From Chitinophaga sp. MM2321 (lineage in GTDB: Bacteria > Bacteroidota > Bacteroidia > Chitinophagales > Chitinophagaceae), in contig NZ_OZ035533.1 of the NCBI RefSeq assembly GCF_964033635.1, positions 4,526,001 to 4,590,000 on the forward strand: 64,000 bases of DNA, given 5' to 3'. Positions 1 through 9,780 of this stretch are shown here, in pieces (positions within the stretch are counted from its first letter, which is position 1; each line of letters begins with the position of its first letter). Under the pieces are notes generated by a model. It was not told the origin of the DNA. It did not search any database and was given only the letters and a program-made list of their open reading frames with translations. The position numbers and the translations under genes are program-made.

Positions 1-1784
1 TGTTGTGTAGCGTTGATGGTGGTATGCAGGTTGGCGCCGGTGAGCAGGCGGGTTTCCACGGCAAAGTCGCCTTCTTCCAGCTCCGGAATAAATTCACCTC
101 CCATGCGTCCCAGGATAAATAAGGCGATGGCAAATAACACCAACGTACCGGCAATCAGTCGTACCGGCATGGTTAACGCCCGCCGCAAAGCAGGCTGGTA
201 GCGTCTTTCCAACCAGATCATCATCCGGTCCGATACGGTTCGTTTATGACTTATCTTTTTATTTAAAAATAATGCGCTCATCATCGGCACATAAGTGATG
301 GACAACAGGAAAGCGCCCAGTATGGCAAATGCCACGGTAAATGCCATGGGCTTGAACATTTTGCCTTCAATACCCTGGAGCGACAAGATGGGAATGTATA
401 CAATGAGGATAATGATCTGGCTGAACACAGCAGATTTGATCATGTGTCCGGAAGCGGCATTTACTTCCGTATCCATTGTTTGCTGGCTTACCCTGCCTAC
501 ATTTCTGAAATGCCGGGAATGGGAAAACCGGTGCAGGATAGCTTCCACCACAATCACCGTTCCATCCACGATGAGGCCAAAGTCAATAGCACCAAGGCTC
601 ATGAGGTTACCACCCACCCCGAATTTATTCATGAGGATGATGGCAAACAGCATAGATAGCGGGATTACGGAGGATACGATCAGGCCCGCGCGGATATTCC
701 CTAAAAAGAATACCAATACAAACACCACGATCAGCGCGCCTTCTATCAGGTTTGTCTGTACCGTGTTAATGGCATTGTTCACCATTTTGGTGCGGTCCAG
801 GAAAGGTTCTATGACCACGCCTTCGGGTAGCGACTTTTGTATTTCGGCTACTTTTTCTTTTACCCTTTTGATAACAGCAGATGAATTTTCCCCTTTCAAC
901 ATCATTACTACAGCACCGGCTACCTCGCCTTTGTCGTTGTAGGTCATGGCGCCATAGCGGGTAGCCGCGCCCAACTGCACAGTGGCTACATCGCGGATCA
1001 GCAGGGGCATGCCGTTGGGCAGTGTTTTCACCACAATTTTTTCTATATCGGCGATGCTGCCGGTGAGTCCCTCACTACGTATATACAGTACCGTTGGGCC
1101 TTTTTCTATATAGGCACCGCCGGTGTTTTCGTTGTTCTGTTCCAATGCATCAAAAACGTCTGCAATGGTAACGTTGGCGGCTTTCAGTTGTCCGGGGATG
1201 ACGGCAATTTCATATTGCTTCAGTTCTCCGCCAAAGCTGCTCACATCCGCTACACCGGGGGTGCCCAGCAACTGTCGCCGCACAATCCAGTCCTGGATTG
1301 TGCGGAGTTCCATGGGGCCGTATTTGCCTTCATAACCGGCCAGGGGCCGCACCACATACTGGTAGATCTCTCCCAGTCCCGTGGTAACCGGCGCCATTGC
1401 CGGCGAACCAATACCGGTGGGAATTTCCTGTTGCACCTGTTGCAGGCGTTCCGCAATCTGTTGCCGCGCCCAGTAAATATCCGTTTCGTCATGAAATACA
1501 ATTGTCACCAGCGACAACCCAAACCGCGAAAAACTGCGGATCTGCTTCAGTCCGGGGATGTTGCTACAGGATTGTTCTATCGGGAAAGTGATGAGCCGTT
1601 CTACATCCGGCGCACCCAGGGAAGGTGAAACGGTGATCACCTGTACCTGGTTGTCGGTAATATCCGGTAGGGCATCAATGGGCAAACGTGTCACCTCAAA
1701 GGATCCCCAGCCAATGAGCGCCAGCACAAAAAGCCCAATGATCAGCTTATTCTTTACAGAAAAGCTAATGATCTTATTCAGCAT
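1..1784 (-). CDS. CzcA/CusA-family heavy-metal efflux RND pump, N-terminal part (cut by window edge)
   Basis: Inner-membrane proton-driven pump of a tripartite CusCBA/CzcCBA-type metal efflux system. About 594 residues are visible; the family is usually about 1,040 or longer, so the C-terminal part lies beyond the left edge. It opens MLNKIISFSVKNKL, followed by the first membrane helix and the porter-domain segment starting LPIDALPDITDNQVQV, typical of heavy-metal RND pumps. A later stretch, GAIDFGLIVDGTVIVVEA, carries the acidic residues placed in the transmembrane proton relay of this family. Metal specificity (Cu/Ag versus Co/Zn/Cd) cannot be read from this part. The start ATG is at 1784, preceded 90 bases away by a small secreted-protein gene on the same strand, which probably belongs to the same transcript. 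Confidence 0.93.
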   Translation of the reverse strand, partial: MLNKIISFSVKNKLIIGLFVLALIGWGSFEVTRLPIDALPDITDNQVQVITVSPSLGAPDVERLITFPIEQSCSNIPGLKQIRSFSRFGLSLVTIVFHDETDIYWARQQIAERLQQVQQEIPTGIGSPAMAPVTTGLGEIYQYVVRPLAGYEGKYGPMELRTIQDWIVRRQLLGTPGVADVSSFGGELKQYEIAVIPGQLKAANVTIADVFDALEQNNENTGGAYIEKGPTVLYIRSEGLTGSIADIEKIVVKTLPNGMPLLIRDVATVQLGAATRYGAMTYNDKGEVAGAVVMMLKGENSSAVIKRVKEKVAEIQKSLPEGVVIEPFLDRTKMVNNAINTVQTNLIEGALIVVFVLVFFLGNIRAGLIVSSVIPLSMLFAIILMNKFGVGGNLMSLGAIDFGLIVDGTVIVVEAILHRFSHSRHFRNVGRVSQQTMDTEVNAASGHMIKSAVFSQIIILIVYIPILSLQGIEGKMFKPMAFTVAFAILGAFLLSITYVPMMSALFLNKKISHKRTVSDRMMIWLERRYQPALRRALTMPVRLIAGTLVLFAIALFILGRMGGEFIPELEEGDFAVETRLLTGANLHTTINATQ

Positions 1785-1874
1785 AAATCTTTCGTTATTA
1801 CTAATAGAAATAATGAGTACGCCATTGCCGGTTGACAGCAATTAACGGACAATAAAGTAAACCTGGTAAGACTG

Positions 1875-2252
1875 TTAGGCTTTGGGAGGTCTGAAAAGCG
1901 CCCTCATAGCGGGCTCGGGGAAGTAATTATCTTTCAGTACAGGATAATGAATATCCAGGCTGCGATGTTCCTGCTGTCGGATGGTAATCACCTTGGCCAG
2001 TGGAATATAGGAAAGCTGGATGGTGCTGAAGTCTACATTTTTATAAGGCAATTGCCGGTCCTGCTCATCGTCATTGTCGTTATCTTCCCCCCAATAGTGC
2101 ATGCACAGGTAGTCCATCACACTAATATCACGATTCCTTTGCTGATGATCATGGTAATGTGTTACCAGGGCGGGCAACTTCAGCAGTTGATCAAATGTGG
2201 TATTATGTAAAATGAAAAGCAATAATAATATGTAGGCGCTTCCTTTTTTCAC
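1875..2252 (-). CDS. Small secreted protein of unknown function upstream of the metal pump
   Basis: About 125 residues from a GTG start at 2252 (KKGSAYILLLLFILHNTT reads as an N-terminal signal sequence). An in-frame TTG at 2270 would add six residues. After the hydrophobic start come LPALVTHYHDHQQRN and VMDYLCMHYW, rich in His, Cys and acidic residues (GEDNDNDDEQD). I recall small proteins of this kind upstream of Bacteroidota cusA-like genes, but I know no assigned role. The position just ahead of the RND pump and the His/Cys/Asp content suggest a periplasmic metal-related accessory, which is inference only. Confidence 0.7.
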   Translation of the reverse strand: MKKGSAYILLLLFILHNTTFDQLLKLPALVTHYHDHQQRNRDISVMDYLCMHYWGEDNDNDDEQDRQLPYKNVDFSTIQLSYIPLAKVITIRQQEHRSLDIHYPVLKDNYFPEPAMRALFRPPKA

Positions 2253-2266
2253 GGAGCAAATATAAA

Positions 2267-2300
2267 ACAAAAAGGCGGCGCTAGCAGCACCGCCTTTTTT
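2267..2300 (-). terminator. Hairpin terminator candidate downstream of katE
   Basis: AAAGGCGG/CCGCCTTT arms extended inward by GCT/AGC with one mismatch, flanked by T-rich runs on both strands, so it reads as an intrinsic terminator in either direction. It lies about 200 bases past the katE stop and right before the start of the small secreted-protein gene, separating the two transcripts. Nothing else recognisable was seen between 2300 and 2505 apart from a weak 6-base inverted repeat (TGTTAC/GTAACA) near 2347-2365. Confidence 0.6.
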
Positions 2301-2505
2301 ATTTGGACCCGGGATAGGATTATTCCAGTCATCAGATAACCTACAACTGTTACACTGTTAGTAACAAGCTTCAAAGGTAGGTCCCGCGGGCCAGATAAAG
2401 TATATTACTTTCCAAAAGGAAAGCAGCTTTCATTGATATATTTTTTTTACGCCCTTGTTAACAAGCCACAGTAAAGGCTTTTCAACACCGGGTCATTTAT
2501 CCTGT

Positions 2506-4635
2506 CTATGCCGGCACACCTCCTTTTGCTTCTCTTTCCCAGTACCGGTGCTGTGCAACCGCTTTTATAAAGGCAGCAGGTTTGCCGTTAATGATCACTG
2601 CGGGGTCTTTATCGTCAACGGGCACATAAGAGGCCTTCAGCACCTCCGCTCCTTCTCCATCGGCTGCAATGGCTTTACAATGCTTGTAGGCTTCATTTAT
2701 AAAGTGAATGGCTTCCGGCGATGCCTTCAGTGTAGCCGCACTGCCCGCTCCTTTGGGAATGTATACCGCATCAAAGAGTACGGAAGACGTTGCCGGTAAG
2801 CGTTCATCCGCTTCCAGAGCTTTGCCGGAAGTTTTAATGGCGCCGAGGCGGGGTGCTATCAACTGCACCTGCGCACCAGCTTTCAGCAAGGCGGACTTCA
2901 TATCATTCACATCATCAAATGAAACGCCGTCAGCTACCAGGAAAGCAATCATCCTGGATTTAACGGTATCTTTTACAGTATTGGCCATACTCAGTGCCGG
3001 GGATGTTTTCACCTGTTGTGGTACTACTTTCGGCTGAAACTTTGCAGGGTCGCCATCTGCGGGAATACTATGGTTAATGGGCTGTTCCGGTTTTGCAGGT
3101 ACCTTTAATCCCAGTCCTTCTGCTACCCTGGCCGCCAGCGATTTATCTACCTGTGATAAAAGTCCCAGCATACGTATACGTATATCCGTTACCGTTACCT
3201 TCCCCAATTCAAAACGGAGCGCATTCACCAGGTGTGTTTTTTCCGCTTCCGACTGGCTTTCATAAAACAGGGTTGCCTGGCTGAAATGATCGAAGAAGCT
3301 CCTGCTGCGCGCCCGTACCTTATGGCCATCCACCCGCTCTTCATAGGAAGAGAAACCGCCATCGGCTATTTTGGCCTGGAAAGGACAACCGCCGCCAATG
3401 GTATTGGGCTCGTAGGCTGTATTACCCCGGTTGATGGTTTGCCGCATATGTGCGTCCCGCTGGTTGTTATGCACCGGCGACACCGCCCGGTTGATCGGGA
3501 TTTCATGAAAGTTAGGACTCCCCAGGCGCGACAACTGCGTATCTGTATAAGAAAACAATCTTCCCTGCAACAGCGGATCATTGCTAAAATCTATTCCCGG
3601 CACCAGGTGTCCCGGATGGAAAGCCACCTGTTCTGTTTCTGCGAAAAAGTTATCCGGGTTACGGTTCAGCACCATTTTGCCGATACGCTGCACCGGCACT
3701 ACTTCTTCAGGAATAATTTTGGTAGGATCGAGCAGGTCAAAGGGAAACTTATGTTCATCGGCTTCCGGTACTATCTGCACACCCAGCTCATACTCCGGAT
3801 AATCACCATTTTCGATAGCGTTCCATAAATCGCGGCGATGGAAGTCGGGATCTTTCCCTGAAATGGCCTGCGCCTCGTCCCAGGCTACGGCATGCACGCC
3901 CAGCAATGGTTTCCAGTGAAACTTCACAAAGCAGCCTTTACCTGCTTCATTGATAAATCGGAATGTGTGAATACCAAATCCTTCCATCATGCGATAACTG
4001 CGGGGTATGGCGCGGTCGCTCATTACCCACATGATCATGTGCATGGATTCGGGCATTAATGAAATAAAATCCCAGAAAGTATCGTGTGCAGAGGCTGCCT
4101 GTGGCATTTCGTTATCAGGTTCAGGTTTTACCGCGTGTACAAAATCAGGAAATTTTACGGCATCCTGGATGAAAAACACCGGCATATTGTTGCCTACCAG
4201 GTCATAATTACCTTCATCAGTATAGAATTTTACTGCAAAGCCGCGTGCATCACGGGCCAGGTCAGTGGAGCCCCTGGAACCCGCCACTGTGGAGAAACGC
4301 ACAAACACGGGTGTTTGCCGGGCCGGATCTGTCAAAAAACCCGCCTTTGTAAATTTTGCCATCGACTTATACACCTGGAAGTAACCGTGCGCCGCAGAAC
4401 CCCGCGCATGCACAATCCTTTCCGGTATCCGTTCATGGTCAAAGTGTGTAATTTTCTCCCTTAAAATAAAATCTTCCAGTAGGGAGGGGCCTCTTTCTCC
4501 GGCCTTGAGTGAGTTCTGGTTATCATTAATACGCAATCCCTGGTTGGTGGTCAGGAACTGATCAGCTCCATCTTCTGTGTGAGGGGCGAGGTTTTCCTCT
4601 TTTTTATTAAGACTTTTCGGATTCTTTTTTGCCAT
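2506..4635 (-). CDS. katE: Catalase HPII (clade II, large subunit)
   Basis: Heme catalase that breaks down hydrogen peroxide in the cytoplasm; 709 residues, within the usual range for large-subunit clade II catalases. The distal heme histidine is H76 ([14 protein letters not shown]), the distal Asn lies in [17 protein letters not shown] (149-150), and the proximal heme tyrosine is Y363 in [14 protein letters not shown]. The catalase core runs to about residue 500. From about 555 ([16 protein letters not shown]) comes the flavodoxin/DJ-1-like C-terminal domain that distinguishes HPII-type enzymes. The N-terminal extension ([15 protein letters not shown]) is polar, with no signal peptide. Monocistronic: hairpins flank it on both sides. 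Confidence 0.97.
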   Translation of the reverse strand: MAKKNPKSLNKKEENLAPHTEDGADQFLTTNQGLRINDNQNSLKAGERGPSLLEDFILREKITHFDHERIPERIVHARGSAAHGYFQVYKSMAKFTKAGFLTDPARQTPVFVRFSTVAGSRGSTDLARDARGFAVKFYTDEGNYDLVGNNMPVFFIQDAVKFPDFVHAVKPEPDNEMPQAASAHDTFWDFISLMPESMHMIMWVMSDRAIPRSYRMMEGFGIHTFRFINEAGKGCFVKFHWKPLLGVHAVAWDEAQAISGKDPDFHRRDLWNAIENGDYPEYELGVQIVPEADEHKFPFDLLDPTKIIPEEVVPVQRIGKMVLNRNPDNFFAETEQVAFHPGHLVPGIDFSNDPLLQGRLFSYTDTQLSRLGSPNFHEIPINRAVSPVHNNQRDAHMRQTINRGNTAYEPNTIGGGCPFQAKIADGGFSSYEERVDGHKVRARSRSFFDHFSQATLFYESQSEAEKTHLVNALRFELGKVTVTDIRIRMLGLLSQVDKSLAARVAEGLGLKVPAKPEQPINHSIPADGDPAKFQPKVVPQQVKTSPALSMANTVKDTVKSRMIAFLVADGVSFDDVNDMKSALLKAGAQVQLIAPRLGAIKTSGKALEADERLPATSSVLFDAVYIPKGAGSAATLKASPEAIHFINEAYKHCKAIAADGEGAEVLKASYVPVDDKDPAVIINGKPAAFIKAVAQHRYWEREAKGGVPA

Positions 4636-4737
4636 AATCCCAACAATTTAATAGGTGAGAAAAGAAACAAAAAGCATCAGAAATCGTACCATCCGAAGAT
4701 ACGGGCAGCCAGCATGCCAGCCTCAGCAATACTTTAT

Positions 4738-4773
4738 ACAGGCTGTCAGTTGCAGGCGCAACAGACAGCCTGT
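4738..4773 (-). terminator. Strong hairpin after the ten-gene SusCD/phosphatase operon
   Basis: Two nested perfect stems: ACAGGCTGTC with GACAGCCTGT outside, and GTTGC with GCAAC inside, around a 4-base loop, separated by one unpaired base per side. It begins 13 bases beyond the stop codon of the last operon gene. There is no good U tract in the minus direction, so it may act as an mRNA 3' stabiliser or a factor-assisted terminator. Confidence 0.6.
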
Positions 4774-4785
4774 TTGTGAATTGTT

Positions 4786-6459
4786 TTACTCTGAAATCAC
4801 TGTTTTACCATCCAATGCCCACTCAGGTTTAATTTTCATCCCCATCCAGGCCATCACATTCACGGCCATATCCATGGAATGCGGCACCAGTTGCGTGGCA
4901 TCAATTTCGGACGGATTCAATACATCTTTTTTCACATCCCACTGTAAGCCGTTGGAGATCGTAAGATCGGCGGCTGTTTTACTAAAATCCTTGATGCTAT
5001 TACCCGTTGGCAGTTCATTCGCTTTCCAGTAACCGATCAGTGAAGCATAATCCGGGTGCTCTTTACTGATAGTTTTGAATGCCCATTTATTAATGGTAGC
5101 GGCAGACAAAACTGTTTTCCATACCCGGATATCAGCGATATAATTATCACCGGAGCCATCGTCGCCATTATAGCCATAATTCAGCGTACCATCTGTGCCT
5201 ACTACAAAAGGCAACCCGGCATCCAATGATCCCATGTCTTTAATATCAGGACCTGCCACAAAGAATTCACCATCGAGGTAAAAGCCGATCGTACCCTGTC
5301 GGTCAAATGTTACCGTAACATGATGCCAGATGCCATCAGCTACCGGCGGACCATTCCGCACATCAATCCTGGACTTGTCAGCACCTTTATAGTTAAGGCG
5401 GATGTTCCCATCGGTCTTATAGATAATCCACCCGGTATTTGAACCACTACCCCAGTTCTTATTTCCAATAACACCATGGTCATCACCACCATCATAAGTA
5501 GTCTGTATATTAAACTCAATCGTAAAATTCTGTGCCGCACCAAAATGAAATGCCGGGTTATCCGAATAAGCCGCGTGATCTCTTCCATCTTTGCGGTAAA
5601 AGAAAGGATAGGTGCCGTCATAAGGTACGTTTAACGGGGGAAGCTCCAGCGTACTGGATGTAAAGGCTTTGTTGTAGTACAACAGGAAGGTATTCCTTTC
5701 ATTAAAACTATCCCCTCCATAAGTACCTTCTTCCGTGCCACCATGATTGGAGGTGATCACGATCAACCAGTCTTCCTTTGCATATGCTTTCCTATTTTTC
5801 AGCGCCGCCAGGATCTCCCCGATATAAGTATCTACCTGGTGAATCGCAGCTGTATAAGCCGCAGCATTGGCAGAGAAGCCGCTGCTTTTACCGGCGGTAT
5901 TCACACTGCTGAAAGCAACCAGCAGCACATCGGGATCGGTATGTTGCAGGCGTCCGATAGCAGAGTCTTTTGCGGCGATATCATTGCCGGTGGTTTTCAC
6001 CAGCGTGTTGGTACCAGCCTGCAGCAGCAGGGTATCATTGAGCGAGGCGCTGCTGCTCACACCGGTTATTTGTAAGTTAGTACTGATAGCCATCCGCTGT
6101 GGAAAGGAAGGATAGCTTTCCAGTTTATTCCCCGTATATACGTTACCGTTAATGCCATTTTTATGGTTGATGGTACCGGTCAGCAAACTGGCCCAGGAAG
6201 CAGCATCCAGTGTAGCCGTGTCCGTTACTGCATCCCAGCTGGACACACTGGCGGATAACAGGGACTTTATATTGGGAATATCGGCATCCCGCACTACCTG
6301 TCCGCGTGCGCCTTCGATGGCAATGATCAGTACTTTCTTTTTCACTGCATCGGGTAGCGAATCAGTGACTACGTTATTCTCAAACAATACCGGCTTATTA
6401 CAGCTGCCTGCCAGCAACAGTAATAAGGAAAATGCAGGCGCTACTAAATTTCTTATCAT
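4786..6459 (-). CDS. Alkaline-phosphatase-fold lipoprotein with inserted LamG-like domain (paralogue 1)
   Basis: 557 residues, lipoprotein signal with Cys at 20 (LLLLLAGSCNK). Residues 40-280 resemble the type I phosphodiesterase/alkaline phosphatase superfamily: VLIIAIEGARG, then ASWASLLTG, then ITSNHGGTEEG. Residues about 300-495 read as a concanavalin A-like/LamG domain (FTIEFNIQTT, WHHVTVTFDRQG, IADIRVWKTVLS); together with the tail this may be what Pfam calls DUF4983. The last 50 residues (MDMAVNVMAWMGM...WALDG) resemble the end of the phosphatase fold, so the lectin-like domain appears nested. By-eye comparison suggests lost metal ligands: E49 for the usual Asp, N238 in SNHG for SDHG, and no His in the middle motif (K191). 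Last gene of the operon, 27 bases after its paralogue. Confidence 0.8.
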   Translation of the reverse strand: MIRNLVAPAFSLLLLLAGSCNKPVLFENNVVTDSLPDAVKKKVLIIAIEGARGQVVRDADIPNIKSLLSASVSSWDAVTDTATLDAASWASLLTGTINHKNGINGNVYTGNKLESYPSFPQRMAISTNLQITGVSSSASLNDTLLLQAGTNTLVKTTGNDIAAKDSAIGRLQHTDPDVLLVAFSSVNTAGKSSGFSANAAAYTAAIHQVDTYIGEILAALKNRKAYAKEDWLIVITSNHGGTEEGTYGGDSFNERNTFLLYYNKAFTSSTLELPPLNVPYDGTYPFFYRKDGRDHAAYSDNPAFHFGAAQNFTIEFNIQTTYDGGDDHGVIGNKNWGSGSNTGWIIYKTDGNIRLNYKGADKSRIDVRNGPPVADGIWHHVTVTFDRQGTIGFYLDGEFFVAGPDIKDMGSLDAGLPFVVGTDGTLNYGYNGDDGSGDNYIADIRVWKTVLSAATINKWAFKTISKEHPDYASLIGYWKANELPTGNSIKDFSKTAADLTISNGLQWDVKKDVLNPSEIDATQLVPHSMDMAVNVMAWMGMKIKPEWALDGKTVISE

Positions 6460-6486
6460 GGTAAATCTTTAAAAATCGCTGAATAA

Positions 6487-8157
6487 TTACGGTAGCCAGG
6501 AAATACCATCCAGGCCCCACGACGGGTCGGCAGTTATATGCAGCCAGGCAAATACGGTAGGTACCACATCTACACTTTGCGGCACTGGCGCCGGTAACTG
6601 GGTATTACAGAAATCTATTTCCTGGTTTACCCATTGCGGTGAACCATGCAACAGCAGGTCTTTTTTCAACGGTCCAACATCTGTCAGCACACTACCTGTA
6701 GGACTGGTTGCTTTCCACCAGCCAATTATCCGGCTGTAGTAAGGATTGTTTGTCTGAATGGTATCGCAATGGCTATATTTCTGCATATCTTCTTTGGTCC
6801 ATACGGTATCCCATATACGAATATTCGCCAGCTGGAAATCGGCATTCCCCCAGCTTCCACGATAATTCCCGGTGATATCATCGCCTACAGCTAATGTCAC
6901 CGCATCCTGTGGTGCAAACGACGACAGGTTATTCAGCGAGCTGCCGCCTGCCGGCAGGCCATCCTGGTACAGTGCCAATTCGCCTGCACCACTGCTACGG
7001 TCTACCGTAAAGGCCAGCGTATGCCATTTGTTATCGGTTATAGCCGCTCCGGTTGAATTTACATCCACCCTGCCGCCAGAACCGTCACCAGCCTGGAATT
7101 TCCAGCCAGCTGACCCCTTGGGACATAACAACCAGCCCTTATTACCACCACTATTCCAGTCCTTATTACCGATAAATGGCGGGTCACTATCAAATCCTCT
7201 TGAACGGATAGATAACTGAACCGTAAATTTTTTGATGCTATCGAAATTATACAGCGGATCATTTGAATAAGCATATTCACCGGTCGATGCAAAACGCACC
7301 GCTTTAAGAGAAGCCAGTGGGGGTACTACTTCTTTTCCCCCGAATTTTTTATTAAAGAAGATGGTGAAGATGTTCCGCTCTTCATGCGTGTTACTTCCTT
7401 CCGCATTATCAATACCACCATGATCAGAGCTGATAATGACCAGCCAGTCTTCCTTATCTTTGGTAGCACGGCTTTCTATCGCGGCCAACAGGTCGCCCAC
7501 ATAAGCATCCACGGTAGAAATGGCGCTCATATATTCCGGTACATCAGGGCCGTATCCGGCATCATGCGCTGCGGAAAGCACCCCACTGAAACCTACCACC
7601 ACCATGTCTGCATTGTCTGTTTTCAGCCTGCCTACCGCACTGTCACGCACCGCAGCATCCTGTCCGGCAAGGCTCACTTTCACGTCCGCAGAAGCAATCA
7701 GCTGGTCGTTGACAGCAGGCCATGACTGCACCGATACGGTACGCAGATGCGGCGCCAATGCTTTCACATATTTAAATGCCATCGGGAAGCGACTCAGGTT
7801 ACTGCCGGAAAAGCTATCATCCGTTACACCGTGCTTTTCACTCCACACACCGGTGAGGGTGCTGGTCCAGCCAGCTCCTGTGGTAGTAGGTGGTTGTGTT
7901 AAAGCATCAAAACTATACACAGCATGTGGCAACATGCCCGTCATATTAGGCGTTTGCGCCACCTTCATGGCATCACCGCGCACACCGGATATACCGATGT
8001 ACAATACCTTTCGCCTGATATTATTCACATCCGGTGCACTGGTGGTATCATTGGGATCTATGTCTGTTGGAGGTCCCACCACCAGCATCTTTTCTTTGAA
8101 ACAGGCTGCCAGCAAAAACAGCAAACCTATGAGCGCAGGAAGAAGTCTTTTCATCAT
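6487..8157 (-). CDS. Alkaline-phosphatase-fold lipoprotein with inserted LamG-like domain (paralogue 2)
   Basis: 556 residues with the same architecture as the following gene: lipoprotein Cys at 19 (LLFLLAACFKE), phosphatase-like part about 50-275, LamG-like part about 290-500 (FTVQLSIRSRG, WHTLAFTVDRSSG, LANIRIWDTVWT), then a tail SVDVVPTVFAWLHI...WGLDG matching the C-terminal end of phosphatase-fold proteins. It keeps SSDHGG (D245, H246) and an H198 in the AAHDAGYGP motif, but has S57 where the first metal-binding Asp of the superfamily is expected (YIGISGVRGD). Activity is therefore uncertain. It starts 5 bases after the delta-60 gene, so it is in the same operon. The substrate cannot be named; a surface-anchored phosphoester- or glycan-binding role is inference. 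Confidence 0.8.
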   Translation of the reverse strand: MMKRLLPALIGLLFLLAACFKEKMLVVGPPTDIDPNDTTSAPDVNNIRRKVLYIGISGVRGDAMKVAQTPNMTGMLPHAVYSFDALTQPPTTTGAGWTSTLTGVWSEKHGVTDDSFSGSNLSRFPMAFKYVKALAPHLRTVSVQSWPAVNDQLIASADVKVSLAGQDAAVRDSAVGRLKTDNADMVVVGFSGVLSAAHDAGYGPDVPEYMSAISTVDAYVGDLLAAIESRATKDKEDWLVIISSDHGGIDNAEGSNTHEERNIFTIFFNKKFGGKEVVPPLASLKAVRFASTGEYAYSNDPLYNFDSIKKFTVQLSIRSRGFDSDPPFIGNKDWNSGGNKGWLLCPKGSAGWKFQAGDGSGGRVDVNSTGAAITDNKWHTLAFTVDRSSGAGELALYQDGLPAGGSSLNNLSSFAPQDAVTLAVGDDITGNYRGSWGNADFQLANIRIWDTVWTKEDMQKYSHCDTIQTNNPYYSRIIGWWKATSPTGSVLTDVGPLKKDLLLHGSPQWVNQEIDFCNTQLPAPVPQSVDVVPTVFAWLHITADPSWGLDGISWLP

Positions 8158-8162
8158 ACTTT

Positions 8163-9770
8163 TTAATATCGTAGTAACATAATACTGTTCAGCGTCAGCA
8201 GGTCATATTGCGAGAAACTGCCCACCATGATAGTTGCATTGCTGTTGGGTACATTCAGCATACGGGTTATTGTACCACCCAGTGAGCCCATCGAATTATA
8301 CCCTTTGCTCAGCTTCCCGTCTTCATCAAGGATAACCGTTCCGCCACGTTTTACGCCGGAGAAGGCGTCAAAATATCCACTGAGGAAAATCTTTCCGTTC
8401 TTCAGTTGTATTGCGGTGTTGATAAATCCGGCAGGACCTGCATTCGCGCCGATGCCAACACTGAAGCCATTGTACAGGGAGCCATCTGCATTCAGTACGG
8501 CTACTTTGCGGGATTCAGTACCATTTATTTTTCCAAACATGCCTGTGATGAGATAACGCCCGCCAGTCACTGGTGATATGGTGAGCACCCGGTCATCCGG
8601 GCCGCTGCCGGTGTTAAAAGTATTATCCAGTTCACCATTAGCATTGAGTCTTACGATACCCCCTGTCTGCTGACCGTGATAGTTGGTGAAAGTTCCTACC
8701 AGCATAATCCTGCCATCATCCTGTATGAGCGCATTCGCAATGGATCCATTCGGCCCCGGATAGCTGCCGCGCCTGGCCGTGCTATAGTTAAATGTGGAAT
8801 CAAAGGAGCCATCTTCATTCAGCCGCATAATACCTTCCATGCGAATACTGTCTATGATAACAGAATCACGTTTACCATCGAAGCTGATACCTGCATAATT
8901 CTTGCGCATAAAATATTTAAAACCTCCTACCAATACCAGCTTACCGCTGTCGGGTGTTTGTAATACTACAGCCACCGCACCATCCAAATAAGCATTCAGT
9001 CCAGGGACGGTATCGCGGTTACCCAGCGGGGTTACTACTACGGTGCTGTCATACATACCATTGGCATGCAGGCGTACAATATTCCGCAGGTAGCCGTTTT
9101 TGAAGCGGTTGTCATAGTTGCTGATACTTCCTGCCACAATGTATTTACCGGAAGCCTGTACTACTGTACTAAATACCATACCCTCTATTCCTTTACCCAC
9201 TTTAAAATCATGGTCCAGCGTACCGTCACCGTTGATACGTGCCAATCCGCGGTAGCCATCTTTGGCACCGGAGTTGTCATAATCTTCAAAGGAGCCGCCG
9301 ATCAGGTATTTACCACCGGGAACATAAGTAATGGCATGTATAGTCCCCTTATCAGCACCGGGTACAGAAGCAAATGACAGGTCCGTAGTAACGGGTCCGG
9401 TTACACGAAATTTTGGTCCGGCAAAAACCTGCCGGTTTACCGTGAGCGTAATCAGGCCGCTACTACCCATTTCCGGCACTTTGGCCGTAATGGAACTTTC
9501 CGTCAGGGCGGTGATCTCTCCGGGTACATCATTAAATTTGATGACTATACCGCTATCCTTATACAAGGCAAATCCACTTCCTGTAATGGTAACGGTAGCG
9601 CCTACACTACCGGCCGCCGGTGTGGCCACCGTTTTATCTACTTTTATTTTTAATGGCTCCTTCGCATCAGCGTAAGGATCTTTTCCTACGTAATTATCTT
9701 TCTTACATGCTGACATCAAAATCAGCAGTACCATAGTCCAGGCCAGCGAAAACTTTTTCATATTCATCAT
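8163..9770 (-). CDS. Delta-60-repeat lipoprotein with IPT/TIG domain (DUF5008-like)
   Basis: About 535 residues. Three nearby ATGs (9770, 9767, 9761) are possible; all precede the lipoprotein signal KKFSLAWTMVLLILMSACKK. After the anchor comes an IPT/TIG-like beta-sandwich (KTVATPAAGSVGATVTITGSGF). The rest holds about seven repeats of the form GKY-L-GGSF...-GLARI-DG-LD, known as delta-60 repeats, with clear copies at GGKYLIGGSF, SGKYIVAGSI, SGKLVLVGGF, DGRIMLVGTF, GGRYLITGMF, NGKIFLSGYF and a last half copy NATIMVGSF. That count would suit a seven-bladed beta-propeller. The N-terminal part resembles what I recall as DUF5008. Probably a surface-exposed binding protein of the uptake complex. 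Confidence 0.8.
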   Translation of the reverse strand: MMNMKKFSLAWTMVLLILMSACKKDNYVGKDPYADAKEPLKIKVDKTVATPAAGSVGATVTITGSGFALYKDSGIVIKFNDVPGEITALTESSITAKVPEMGSSGLITLTVNRQVFAGPKFRVTGPVTTDLSFASVPGADKGTIHAITYVPGGKYLIGGSFEDYDNSGAKDGYRGLARINGDGTLDHDFKVGKGIEGMVFSTVVQASGKYIVAGSISNYDNRFKNGYLRNIVRLHANGMYDSTVVVTPLGNRDTVPGLNAYLDGAVAVVLQTPDSGKLVLVGGFKYFMRKNYAGISFDGKRDSVIIDSIRMEGIMRLNEDGSFDSTFNYSTARRGSYPGPNGSIANALIQDDGRIMLVGTFTNYHGQQTGGIVRLNANGELDNTFNTGSGPDDRVLTISPVTGGRYLITGMFGKINGTESRKVAVLNADGSLYNGFSVGIGANAGPAGFINTAIQLKNGKIFLSGYFDAFSGVKRGGTVILDEDGKLSKGYNSMGSLGGTITRMLNVPNSNATIMVGSFSQYDLLTLNSIMLLRY

Positions 9771-9780
9771 GATAAATGCG

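Noticed and set aside
295..942. Long plus-strand open frame of 215 codons
   Set aside because: It lies antisense to the RND pump gene, whose minus-strand translation is a clear CzcA/CusA family protein. The plus-strand product has no recognisable domain.
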